NCBI GenBank assembly: GCA_002402465.1
Contig: DHFW01000007.1
Location: 12,666-64,900 of the forward strand
Direction: 5' to 3'
From: Bacteroidales bacterium UBA4814
GTDB lineage: Bacteria > Bacteroidota > Bacteroidia > Bacteroidales > UBA7960
Length of the DNA stretch: 52,235 nucleotides
Shown: piece after piece, positions 17,112 to 25,250 of the stretch
Numbering within the stretch: the stretch's first letter is position 1
Layout of the letters: each line of letters begins with the position of its first letter
The notes under the pieces: generated by a model
What the model saw: the letters and a program-made list of their open reading frames with translations, nothing else
What the model was told of the DNA's origin: nothing
Database searches by the model: none
Translations under genes and position numbers: made by a program

Positions 17112-17468
17112 ATGAACAAGATGGAATTGATCAACTTTGTGCAGGACACCCTGATTGAGCAGAAAGAACACCCTGCATTCAAAGCCGGTGACAACGTAAC
17201 CGTTCATTATAAAATCAAGGAAGGTAACAAAGAGCGTATTCAGCCTTATCAGGGTGTGGTAATTCAGCGCAGGGGCGCCGGTGCTTCGGAAACTTTCACC
17301 GTAAGGAAAATTTCAGGCAACACTGGCGTGGAGAGGATCTTCCCCATCAACTCGCCCTCTATTGAAAAAATTGAACTCAACCGCCGTGGTGTGGTTCGCC
17401 GCGCCCGTATCTTTTACCTCCGCGCACTCCGTGGTAAAAAAGCACGTATCAAGGAAAAAAGGATGTAA
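17112..17468 (+). CDS. rplS: 50S ribosomal protein L19
   Basis: A 118-residue L19 of the large ribosomal subunit at the 30S-50S interface. Recognised from FKAGDNVTVHYKIKEGNKERIQPYQGVVIQRRGAGASETFTVRKISGNTGVERIFPINSPSIEKIELNRRGVVRRARIFYLRALRGKKARIKEK, which is nearly the full family length. It has its own promoter box (17058) and terminator (17497-17523), so it seems to be a monocistronic unit even though trmD is its usual operon partner upstream. Confidence 0.98.
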   Translation: MNKMELINFVQDTLIEQKEHPAFKAGDNVTVHYKIKEGNKERIQPYQGVVIQRRGAGASETFTVRKISGNTGVERIFPINSPSIEKIELNRRGVVRRARIFYLRALRGKKARIKEKRM

Positions 17469-17496
17469 ATGCTCTTATATCCTCACTATATCTTTC

Positions 17497-17523
17497 AGCC
17501 CTCACCCGAGGGCTTTTTTTTTA
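17497..17523 (+). terminator. Rho-independent terminator of rplS
   Basis: Stem AGCCCTC-ACCC-GAGGGCT followed by a run of nine T residues, 28 bp after the rplS stop codon. Confidence 0.92.
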
Positions 17524-17591
17524 TTTGCCTGCAATGATTAATTTCGCAAAACCATTTGCCAAGAACCATAAAAAATAAAAACCTATCCGTT

Positions 17592-19280
17592 ATGAAGAAA
17601 CTTATCGAATGCGTTCCCAATTTCAGTGAAGGAAGAGACATGGGTATCATTAACCGCATCACCCAGGAAATTGAAGCTGTTGATGGTGTTAAGCTGCTAG
17701 ATGTTGACCCGGGAAAAGCCACCAACCGTACCGTGGTAACTTTTGTAGGCACTCCCGACGAGGTGATCGAAGCAGCTTTTCGCGCCGTTAAAAAAGCCGC
17801 CGAGCTAATCGATATGAGCAAGCACAAGGGCGAGCACCCGCGCATGGGCGCCACCGATGTCTGTCCTTTGGTGCCGGTGGCCAACATCAGCATGGAAGAG
17901 GTGGTTGAATACGCCCGCAAGCTGGCCGAACGCATTGGAAAAGAATTGAATATACCGGTATACTGTTATGAAAATGCAGCCCTTGAACCCAAGCGCCGCA
18001 ACCTGGCCAATTGCCGCAGTGGCGAGTACGAAGGCCTGCCCAAAAAGCTGGCCAATCCAGAGTGGAAGCCCGACTTCGGCCCGGCCGAATTTAACGCCCG
18101 CGCTGGTGCTACAGCAGTAGGTGCGCGCGACTTCCTGGTGGCATACAACATCAACCTGAACACCACATCCACCCGCCGTGCCAATGCCATTGCCTTCGAT
18201 GTGCGCGAGAAAGGCCGCGTGAAAAGGGAAGGCAATCCCATTACAGGCAAAATTGTAAAGGACGAAAAAGGCGACCCGGTGAGCGTTCCCGGTACCCTCA
18301 AGGCCGTAAAGGCCATAGGCTGGTTTATTGAAGAGTATGGCATTGCGCAAATTTCAATGAACCTTACCAACATCAGCATTACCCCGGTGCATGTGGCTTT
18401 CGATGAGGTCTGCAGCAAAGCCGCAGAACGGGGCATCCGCGTTACCGGTTCTGAATTAGTGGGGCTTGTTCCAAAAAAAGCCCTGATTGATGCCGGCAAG
18501 TACTTCCTGGCCAAACAAGAGCGCAGTTTGGGCGTTTCCGAGGCTGAGATCATTAAGATTGCTGTAAAATCGCTGGGCTTGGATGAGCTGAAACCATTCA
18601 ACCCCAAGGAAAAGATCATTGAATACCTGATAGAGGAATCGGCCGGTAAAAAACTGGTGGATATGAACCTGCAGGCTTTCGCCGATGAAACCGCAAGTGA
18701 GTCGGTGGCCCCGGGTGGTGGATCGGTTTCAGCTTATGTGGGCGCATTGGGCGTTTCGCTGGGCACCATGGTGGCCAACCTGTCGTCGCACAAGCGGGGC
18801 TGGGACGAGCGCTGGGAAGAGTTCAGCAAGTGGGCCGAAAAAGGCCAGGCCATTAAGGATGAGCTGATATTCCTGGTGGATGAGGATACCCGCGCCTTTA
18901 ACCGCATTATGGATGCCTTTGGCCTGCCCAAAGGCACTGACGAAGAGAAAAAGGCAAGAAAAGAGGCCATTCAGGCAGCTACAAAATACGCCATTGAAGT
19001 GCCTTTCAGGGTAATGGAAACGGCTTTCAAAGCAATGGATGTGATCGAAGCCATGGTTGAAAAAGGCAATCCCACTTCAGTGACCGATGCCGGCGTTGGC
19101 GCCCTCTGCGCGCGCACGGCCGTAATCGGTGCTTACCTCAATGTGAAAGTAAACACCATGGACCTGGAAGACAAGGCCTTCGTGAAAGAAATCCTGAAAA
19201 AAGCAGAAGAAATACAACTGGCTGCCCGAAAAAAAGAAAATGAAATCATGAAGCTGGTGGAGGAGAGGCTGAAAAGGTAA
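17592..19280 (+). CDS. ftcD: Bifunctional glutamate formimidoyltransferase / formimidoyl-THF cyclodeaminase
   Basis: Last steps of histidine degradation: transfers the formimino group from formiminoglutamate to tetrahydrofolate, then cyclises it with ammonia release. 562 residues. Residues 1-330 are the transferase (MKKLIECVPNFSEGRD...KHKGEHPRMGATDVCPLVPV...NINLNTTS); the C-terminal 200 residues are the cyclodeaminase (FADETASESVAPGGGSVSAYVGALGVSLGTMVANLS...NPTSVTDAGVGALCARTAV). The start at 17592 aligns with family N-termini; an ATG 12 codons upstream gives an unrelated leader. Fused forms of this kind are known from mammals and several bacteria. No other hut genes are in the window. It ends just before a repeat region. 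Confidence 0.95.
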   Translation: MKKLIECVPNFSEGRDMGIINRITQEIEAVDGVKLLDVDPGKATNRTVVTFVGTPDEVIEAAFRAVKKAAELIDMSKHKGEHPRMGATDVCPLVPVANISMEEVVEYARKLAERIGKELNIPVYCYENAALEPKRRNLANCRSGEYEGLPKKLANPEWKPDFGPAEFNARAGATAVGARDFLVAYNINLNTTSTRRANAIAFDVREKGRVKREGNPITGKIVKDEKGDPVSVPGTLKAVKAIGWFIEEYGIAQISMNLTNISITPVHVAFDEVCSKAAERGIRVTGSELVGLVPKKALIDAGKYFLAKQERSLGVSEAEIIKIAVKSLGLDELKPFNPKEKIIEYLIEESAGKKLVDMNLQAFADETASESVAPGGGSVSAYVGALGVSLGTMVANLSSHKRGWDERWEEFSKWAEKGQAIKDELIFLVDEDTRAFNRIMDAFGLPKGTDEEKKARKEAIQAATKYAIEVPFRVMETAFKAMDVIEAMVEKGNPTSVTDAGVGALCARTAVIGAYLNVKVNTMDLEDKAFVKEILKKAEEIQLAARKKENEIMKLVEERLKR

Positions 19281-19282
19281 GG

Positions 19283-19425
19283 GTTGTCGTTGTTGTCTGC
19301 TTCGCGTTGTTTAAAGTGTTGTCTGCTTCGCGGTTTCCTTTTTATCCTTATTTCATTTAACATTGACAACCATGACAACTATGATAACCATGACAACAGT
19401 TTTAACTTGACAACCATGACAACCC
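19283..19425. repeat. Direct repeat and 9-nt tandem array upstream of the DSD1-type gene
   Basis: GTTGTCTGCTTCGCG occurs twice (19292-19306 and 19318-19332, period 26). From about 19362 the words TTGACAACC, ATGACAACT, ATGATAACC, ATGACAACA repeat every 9 nt, and the last copy (TTGACAACC ATGACAACC, to 19425) supplies the start codon of the following gene. Because the period is a multiple of three, the array stays open in frame (as N-H-D repeats), which creates a false N-terminal extension. Confidence 0.75.
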
Positions 19426-20501
19426 TTTCAATTCCCATTTCCCTACCCACACTGATCATTGACCGGGCCATTGCCACCGCCAATATTGGGCGCATGCTGG
19501 CAAAGGCCCGTGCTGCAGGGGCGGTGCTTCGGCCGCACTTTAAAACGCATCAGTTGCCCGAAGTGGGTCGCTGGTTCAGGATGGAAGGAGTGGATCGCAT
19601 AGCTGTTTCGTCGGTTTCAATGGCCAAAGAATTTGCCGCTGATGGCTGGAAAGATATTATGATCGCATTTCCGGTGAACCTGCGCGAGGTGGACGAGATG
19701 AATCTACTTGCTGCCCGCAACCGCCTTGGGCTGGTGGTTTCGGCTCCGGGAGTCATGCCTGCACTTGCTGAATTGTTGCGCGCACCCGCTGATGTGTATT
19801 TGAAAATTGATGTGGGAACCCACCGAACCGGTTTTGATCCCCATGAATTGGACGCCATCAAGCAGGCCCTTGAGCAATCTGCCAGAAACCCAATGATCAC
19901 CATCGCCGGACTGGTGGCTCACGCCGGACATACTTATTATGCCAAAAGCCTTGAGGAGATTCTTGCCATTCAAAAAAGATCAATGGAATTTCTGAATGGT
20001 TTGAAGAATGCCCTGGCACCAGGTTTCCCGCGTTTGATGGTTTCATGGGGCGATACTCCATCCTGTGCAGTGGCAACTGAATTCTACGGGGCAAGTGAAT
20101 TGCGGCCGGGCAACTTTGTATATTATGACCTGATGCAATGGCAACTTGGAGTTTGCCGGCAAGAAGATATTGCCGCCGTAATGGCTGCACCGGTGGTGGC
20201 CTTGCACCCTGAACGCAATGAAATGGTGGTTTACGGGGGTGCCGTGCATTTGTCAAAAGAACAGGCCTTGTGTCCGCAGGGCAAGCCACATTATGGCTTG
20301 ATGGCGCTATTGGATGAGAATGGCAAATGGTCCTTCCCGGAGAAACCCTGTTATGTGCGGCGTATTTCGCAGGAACACGGGGTGATCAGCCTTCCGGCAG
20401 AAATGATGAAGCAGTTCAAGCCAGGCGACCTGGTTGGAATTGTCCCGGTGCATTCGTGCCTGACGGCCGACCTGCTGAAAAATGAAACGATTTTCATCTA
20501 G
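19416..20501 (+). CDS. D-threonine aldolase / DSD1-type alanine racemase-fold PLP enzyme
   Basis: A 361-residue PLP and metal-dependent fold-type III enzyme that acts on D-beta-hydroxy amino acids (D-threonine aldolase or D-serine dehydratase). The PLP lysine is in LRPHFKTHQ; further motifs are KIDVGTHRTGF, GLVAHAGHTYYAKS, SWGDTPSCAV, ELRPGNFVYYD and the C-terminal metal site PVHSCLTADL. The reading frame extends upstream to 19284 but that part is translated from a tandem repeat, so the ATG at 19416 followed by TTLSIPISLPTLIID is chosen. Its last 8 bp overlap the convergent SulP-derived gene. Which D-amino acid is used cannot be told from sequence. Confidence 0.85.
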   Translation: MTTLSIPISLPTLIIDRAIATANIGRMLAKARAAGAVLRPHFKTHQLPEVGRWFRMEGVDRIAVSSVSMAKEFAADGWKDIMIAFPVNLREVDEMNLLAARNRLGLVVSAPGVMPALAELLRAPADVYLKIDVGTHRTGFDPHELDAIKQALEQSARNPMITIAGLVAHAGHTYYAKSLEEILAIQKRSMEFLNGLKNALAPGFPRLMVSWGDTPSCAVATEFYGASELRPGNFVYYDLMQWQLGVCRQEDIAAVMAAPVVALHPERNEMVVYGGAVHLSKEQALCPQGKPHYGLMALLDENGKWSFPEKPCYVRRISQEHGVISLPAEMMKQFKPGDLVGIVPVHSCLTADLLKNETIFI

Positions 20502-21075
20502 GGGTTAGCGCTTTTTCCAATAGTTGAATTGCCCTTTCAAGGGCCAGTTCAATATTAGAACATACATTTTCGTTTCCAAGCATTTTTATAATTCCTTCCT
20601 TTTCAAGGGCTTCCCTGGGTTTGGCCTGAAGGCCCGATATCAACACAATTATACTCTGGTTTCGACTGCGCCTGATAAAATTTTTCAGGTTTTTCAGCCC
20701 GGTGGAGTCAATAAAGGGTACCCGTCGCATCCTGATAATTCGAATCTTGGGTTTTTGCCCCGACTGCTTTTCGGCTTCCTTAAATTTGTTGGCAATTCCG
20801 AAGAAGAAAGGGCCTTTGATTTGGAAAACCTCTACACCATCCGGGATGCCGAGGGTTTCTTCATCGTCAGAAATATGCGAGCGTTCATCTTCTACCTGGC
20901 TGCTTAGCACCTCAATGTCGGTGGTTTCTGATACCCTTCTTACAAAGAGGAACACCGCCATTAGCAATCCGAACGTAAGGGCCACTATGCCCGCTATGAC
21001 ACCTGCCGTGTGGTCAGAAAAAAAGTTTTTCTGGTCGTAATGTTTTATAGTAGTGAAAAACCTGGGCGAAAACAT
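20494..21075 (-). CDS. Internally deleted SulP-family protein: one membrane helix plus STAS domain
   Basis: Only 193 residues, against about 550 for SulP anion transporters. The N-terminus (SPRFFTTIKHYDQKNFFSDHTAGVIAGIVAL) matches the normal SulP start, but after residue 33 it jumps into what is normally the last membrane helix (GLLMAVFLFVRRVSETTDIEVL) and then a full STAS domain (VFQIKGPFFFGIANKF...RMRRVPFIDSTGLKNL...LISGLQAKPREALEKEGI). Roughly 340-360 residues, all of the transport core, are missing, with the frame intact. It cannot be a transporter; a membrane-tethered STAS protein or a decaying gene are the options. It has 165 bp of upstream AT-rich DNA and converges with the aldolase gene. 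Confidence 0.75.
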   Translation of the reverse strand: MFSPRFFTTIKHYDQKNFFSDHTAGVIAGIVALTFGLLMAVFLFVRRVSETTDIEVLSSQVEDERSHISDDEETLGIPDGVEVFQIKGPFFFGIANKFKEAEKQSGQKPKIRIIRMRRVPFIDSTGLKNLKNFIRRSRNQSIIVLISGLQAKPREALEKEGIIKMLGNENVCSNIELALERAIQLLEKALTPR

Positions 21076-21240
21076 GATATGAATGGATGAGATTACCCAA
21101 AATGACGGTAATTTCTGTTGCAGGAAAAGGCCGGCGAAAATTTATTAAAAAATCAATGCAAAATTAACTGATTTGTTACGATATTAGCATTCCTAAATGG
21201 AGGCCTTTAAAATCCTATTTTAAAAACCAAAATCAAAGCA

Positions 21241-23169
21241 ATGGAGCACAGTAGTTTACCCCAACTGTTTGAAGCGAGCGTAAAGAAGTTTCCCGACAAT
21301 GTTTTGCTTTGGGAGAAGAAAAATACCGAATATCGCGGTACCTCCTATACGGAAGCTTACGAAAGAGTTGTAAGGCTGGCCGCGGGATTTCTGAGCCTGG
21401 GTCTTGAACGGGGCGACCGTGTGGCCCTGATCTCTGAAGGCCGCAATGACTGGGTGGTTGGCGAACTGGCTCTGCTGTATTGCAATGCAGCAAGTGTGCC
21501 CCTTTCAGTAAGGCTCGAAGAACCCGGCGACCTTATCTTCCGTATTACCCATTCGGGTTGTAAAGGTGTCATCGTTTCGGGCAATCACAAAAGCAAGGTG
21601 TTCAATATTATTGAGCAGCTCAAAACTGTCGAATTTATTTTGTTGCTCGATGCACCCGAAGAAGAAATTACCGACCCGGTTTTGAAAGATAAAGTGGTGG
21701 TGATTGATGACTTGCTTGGAAAAGGGGTAGAATTTCTTAAAGAAAACAAGGAGAAACTGGAGGAAGTAAAAAACAGTGTGGATCCCAACGACTATGCCAA
21801 TATTTGCTACACTTCTGGTACCACCGCCGACCCCAAAGGCATTATCCTTACCCACAAAAATTACCTTACTAACGTGGAGCAGGCTTCTGCCATATTCGAT
21901 GTTCCTTCTTATTATACCTCTTTGCATATCCTCCCCTGGGATCACAGCTTTGCGCATACCGTGGGTATTTACGCCCTGATTCGCAACGGTGCAAGCCTGG
22001 CCTCGGTAAAGGTTGGGAAAACCCTCAATGAAACTTTGCGCAATGTGCCGATCAATATCAAGGAAGTGAGGCCCTATTTTCTGCTGAGCGTTCCTTCCCT
22101 GGCTAAAAATTTCCGGAAAAATATTGAAAAAGGGGTGAAGGAAAAAGGCGCCATTGCCTGGGCCCTGTTTAATGCTGGCCTGAAGGTGGCTTATGCTTAC
22201 AACCTCGAAGGACATAACAAAGGCAAGGGCCTCCGGGTTTTGCTCAAACCCATTTACCAGCTCTTTAATGCCATTCTTTTCAATAAGATTAAGGCGAACT
22301 TTGGCGGTCGCCTGCGCTTCTTTGTAGGCGGTGGGGCCCTGCTCGACATAGATCTGCAGCGTTTTTATTATGCCATTGGCATTCCAATGTATCAGGGCTA
22401 CGGACTTACTGAGGCTTCTCCTGTCATTTCTTCCAATACGCCCGATTTTCATAAGCTGGGCTCATCGGGCAAGGTGGTGCCCTGGCTCGATCTGAAAATC
22501 TGCGACGAAGACGGAAACGAACTTCCCATAGGGCAGCAGGGAGAAATTGTGATACGGGGCGATAACGTCATGGCTGGCTACTGGGCCAACGAAAAAGCCA
22601 CCCGCGAAACCATTCGCGACGGATGGTTATATACCGGCGACCTTGGCTACCTCGACCAGGATGGATATCTGTATGTGCTCGGGCGCAGCAAAAGCCTGCT
22701 CATTGGCAGCGATGGCGAAAAATATAGCCCCGAAGGCATTGAAGAGGCCATGGTGGAGCAGATTCCCTTTTTCGATCAGGTAATGCTTTATAACAACCAG
22801 AACCCCTACACGGTAGCATTGGTAGTAGTAAACCAGGCTAAACTCAGGGATTTCCTGCAGAAAAACAAATTGACTGCCGACAGCGAGTCGGGACAAACGG
22901 CGGCCCTGGTTAAGATGCGGGCGGAGATTGACCGTTTTATGCCCGGAGGCGACTTCGGAGGTATGTTCCCTGCCCGATGGCTGCCTGCCACCGTGGCCTT
23001 TCTCGATGAACCCTTCACCGAGCAAAACAAACTCATGAACAGCACTATGAAAATCGTGAGGCCGGCTATAGTGAAATACTACAAAGATGTACTCGACTAT
23101 CTTTATACACCCGAAGGGAAAGAATTGCTGAACCAACGCAACAAGGAGGTGATTTCCCGCCTGGGGTAG
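21241..23169 (+). CDS. fadD: Long-chain acyl-CoA synthetase (AMP-forming)
   Basis: Activates fatty acids to acyl-CoA through an acyl-AMP intermediate. 642 residues of the ANL superfamily. P-loop-like motif YTSGTTADPKGIILTHKN (residues about 190-207; Ala replaces the more common Gly before xPKG), YQGYGLTEASPVIS, DGWLYTGDLGYLDQDGYLYVLGRSKSLLIGSDGEKYSPEGIEEA with the hinge Asp and a catalytic-lysine region near the C-terminus. The length and C-terminal extension fit the long-chain (LACS) subgroup rather than acetyl-CoA synthetase. No signal peptide. A single-gene unit between divergent and downstream neighbours; 87 bp later queA starts with its own promoter. Confidence 0.9.
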   Translation: MEHSSLPQLFEASVKKFPDNVLLWEKKNTEYRGTSYTEAYERVVRLAAGFLSLGLERGDRVALISEGRNDWVVGELALLYCNAASVPLSVRLEEPGDLIFRITHSGCKGVIVSGNHKSKVFNIIEQLKTVEFILLLDAPEEEITDPVLKDKVVVIDDLLGKGVEFLKENKEKLEEVKNSVDPNDYANICYTSGTTADPKGIILTHKNYLTNVEQASAIFDVPSYYTSLHILPWDHSFAHTVGIYALIRNGASLASVKVGKTLNETLRNVPINIKEVRPYFLLSVPSLAKNFRKNIEKGVKEKGAIAWALFNAGLKVAYAYNLEGHNKGKGLRVLLKPIYQLFNAILFNKIKANFGGRLRFFVGGGALLDIDLQRFYYAIGIPMYQGYGLTEASPVISSNTPDFHKLGSSGKVVPWLDLKICDEDGNELPIGQQGEIVIRGDNVMAGYWANEKATRETIRDGWLYTGDLGYLDQDGYLYVLGRSKSLLIGSDGEKYSPEGIEEAMVEQIPFFDQVMLYNNQNPYTVALVVVNQAKLRDFLQKNKLTADSESGQTAALVKMRAEIDRFMPGGDFGGMFPARWLPATVAFLDEPFTEQNKLMNSTMKIVRPAIVKYYKDVLDYLYTPEGKELLNQRNKEVISRLG

Positions 23170-23222
23170 TTTCTATTTTTTGTGGGATGATTTCTTTTCC
23201 CTGGCATTATTTGGCAGGGGGA

Positions 23223-23254
23223 TTGCCTGAGTATGCCGATAATGGATAATTTTG
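23223..23254 (+). promoter_or_regulatory. queA promoter with -7 box at the start codon
   Basis: TTG (23223-23225), 21 bp, then TAATTTTG (23247-23254), an exact TAnnTTTG match. The box covers the TTG at 23252 and ends 3 bp before the GTG at 23258, so if used it excludes the TTG as start and makes the GTG essentially leaderless. Confidence 0.5.
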
Positions 23255-23257
23255 CAC

Positions 23258-24499
23258 GTGGAAAAAATTGAACCGAAAATCCCTCATCATATTTCCGGCC
23301 TGAAGATAGATGATTACACCTATGAGCTTCCGGCCACGCGCATTGCTTCCTACCCGCTTGAACAGCGCGATCAGTCGAAGTTGCTGGTATCTGCTGGCGA
23401 AAGCATTTCTGAGGCGCGCTTTAGTGAACTGGCTGATTTTCTTGAGCCCGGCAGCCTTATGGTGCTAAACAATACCAGGGTAGTGCAGGCCCGCCTGGAG
23501 TTTTTTAAGGAAACCGGCGCCCGCATCGAAATTTTCTGCCTCGAGCCGCTTACACCTGTAACGGATGTGCAGCAGGCCCTGGGCCATTCGAGCCCTGTAA
23601 CCTGGCAGTGCCTGGTGGGCAACGCCAAAAAATGGAAAGCCGGACAGCTTTCTCTGGAAAATAAAGCAAGCCGACTGAAGCTTTCTGCAGACATGCTTTC
23701 CCGAAAGGGTGAAGAATTTGAAATTGCATTCTCGTGGGAACCTGCCAGCCTTAGTTTTGGCCAAATACTTGAGCAGGCCGGGAAAACCCCGCTACCACCA
23801 TACATTACCCGCGATGCCAGCGAGAGCGACAAAAAGGCCTACCAGACTGTTTTTGCCAAAGACGATGGCTCGGTGGCGGCACCCACGGCAGGGTTGCACT
23901 TCACTCCGGCTGTTTTTGATGCACTGCAGCAAAAAGACATCGGGCATCGTTTCCTTACCCTGCATGTGGGCGCCGGAACTTTCAAACCCGTTTCTTCTGA
24001 TACCATTGGTGGCCACCAAATGCACCGCGAGCAGTTTCTGGTGCAGCGAGACCTGCTCGAAGACCTGGTTCAGCATCAGGGTAAGATTGTGAGCGTGGGT
24101 ACAACCAGCATGCGTACCCTCGAAAGTCTTTACTGGCTTGGAGTTAAGATACTGAATGGCTATCATGCCGAAAATGGCTTCGCTTGCATTGACCAATGGG
24201 AACCCTACCTGACCGGGTCAAGGCCCGGCCTAAAGGAGTCTCTTGTGGCCATTTTGCAATATCTTCATAGGCATGGCCTTGAGAACCTTCGTGGCGAAAC
24301 GGCCCTGATCATAGTTCCGGGCTATACGTTTAAGCTGGTCGATGTGCTGGTTACCAACTTTCATCAGCCGCGCAGCACCCTGCTGATGCTGGTGGCAGCG
24401 TTTGCCGGCCCGGTTTGGAAAGAAGCCTATGAGTTTGCCCTTAAAAACGACTTCCGTTTTCTGAGTTATGGCGACAGTTGCCTGTTTTTTAGAAAATAG
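23258..24499 (+). CDS. queA: S-adenosylmethionine:tRNA ribosyltransferase-isomerase (GTG start)
   Basis: Transfers and isomerises the ribosyl part of SAM onto 7-aminomethyl-deazaguanine in tRNA, the penultimate step of queuosine synthesis. 413 residues with the family motifs YELPATRIASYPLEQRDQSKLLV, FLEPGSLMVLNNTRVVQARL, PLPPYITRDASESDKKAYQTVFAKDDGSVAAPTAGLHFTPAVF, LTLHVGAGTFKPVSSDTIGGHQMHREQF and TNFHQPRSTLLMLVAAFAG. No in-frame ATG exists before residue 68; the choices are TTG at 23252 or GTG at 23258. GTG is preferred because a perfect -7 box overlaps the TTG. The methyltransferase and mnmC-like genes follow in the same direction (39 and 10 bp gaps), forming a probable operon. Confidence 0.92.
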   Translation: MEKIEPKIPHHISGLKIDDYTYELPATRIASYPLEQRDQSKLLVSAGESISEARFSELADFLEPGSLMVLNNTRVVQARLEFFKETGARIEIFCLEPLTPVTDVQQALGHSSPVTWQCLVGNAKKWKAGQLSLENKASRLKLSADMLSRKGEEFEIAFSWEPASLSFGQILEQAGKTPLPPYITRDASESDKKAYQTVFAKDDGSVAAPTAGLHFTPAVFDALQQKDIGHRFLTLHVGAGTFKPVSSDTIGGHQMHREQFLVQRDLLEDLVQHQGKIVSVGTTSMRTLESLYWLGVKILNGYHAENGFACIDQWEPYLTGSRPGLKESLVAILQYLHRHGLENLRGETALIIVPGYTFKLVDVLVTNFHQPRSTLLMLVAAFAGPVWKEAYEFALKNDFRFLSYGDSCLFFRK

Positions 24500-24538
24500 A
24501 TAAATCTTTTTGTTCTATTCATCTTTAAACCACTTCAA

Positions 24539-25240
24539 TTGGATATTTTCGGCAAGGCTTTCAGGGATTTTTTGGATGGCGACACCCATGCGGCTATTAA
24601 GGTACACCTTGATATAGCCGAGTCTGATGAGTTGCCCGTTTCATATTTTTTCAGGACGTTCGACGACATGCCTGCCTGGGAGCAGCTTGCCCTGAACCAT
24701 TGCCGCGGGCGAGTGCTCGATGCCGGAGCTGGTGCAGGTGCCCATACACTGGCCTTGCAACAAAAGGGCTTCGAGGTAACTGCCATCGACCTTTCGCCCG
24801 GCGCAGTGGAGGTTATGAAAGAGCTTGGGGTAAAAAATGCCCTTTGCCAGGATTTCTTCCATTTCCGCGAAAGCGGCTTCGATACTTTGCTGCTTCTGAT
24901 GAATGGCGCAGGCATGGCCGGAAAACTCGAAGGCCTGAGAAAGTTATTAAGCCACGCAAAAAAAATGTTGAACCCTAAAGGGCAAATACTGATTGAATCT
25001 ACTGATTTGATTTACCTTTTCCAGGAGGAGGATGGAAGCTACCTGATTCCCATGCGGGAAAATTATTACGGAGAAGTGTCATATCAACTCGAATACAAGG
25101 GGCGAAAAGGCAGGCCTTTCCCATGGCTGTTTGTCGATGTTGATAACCTGGCCGTTGCGGCCGAAAAGGAGGGTTTCGGCATGGAATTGCTTTTTGTGGG
25201 CGAAACGAATAATTACCTGGCTCGCCTTAACCGCAATTAA
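24539..25240 (+). CDS. Class I SAM-dependent methyltransferase (TTG start)
   Basis: A 233-residue Rossmann methyltransferase. Motif I is VLDAGAGAGAHTLALQQKGFEVTAIDLSPGAVEV, motif post-I ends in the acidic D of AIDLS, and motif IV-like FDTLLLLMNGAGMAG follows. The N-terminus MDIFGKAFRDFLDGDTHAAIKVH must be initiated at a TTG (24539): there is no in-frame ATG until residue 43, inside conserved sequence. The substrate is unknown. Position between queA and an mnmC-like gene suggests, but does not show, a link with tRNA modification. It starts 39 bp after queA and ends 10 bp before the next gene. Confidence 0.8.
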   Translation: MDIFGKAFRDFLDGDTHAAIKVHLDIAESDELPVSYFFRTFDDMPAWEQLALNHCRGRVLDAGAGAGAHTLALQQKGFEVTAIDLSPGAVEVMKELGVKNALCQDFFHFRESGFDTLLLLMNGAGMAGKLEGLRKLLSHAKKMLNPKGQILIESTDLIYLFQEEDGSYLIPMRENYYGEVSYQLEYKGRKGRPFPWLFVDVDNLAVAAEKEGFGMELLFVGETNNYLARLNRN

Positions 25241-25250
25241 ACTACAAACC

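Noticed and set aside
19284..19415. N-terminal extension of the D-threonine-aldolase-like gene
   Set aside because: Translates the 9-nt repeat into N-H-D repeats and has no family match; the start was placed at 19416.
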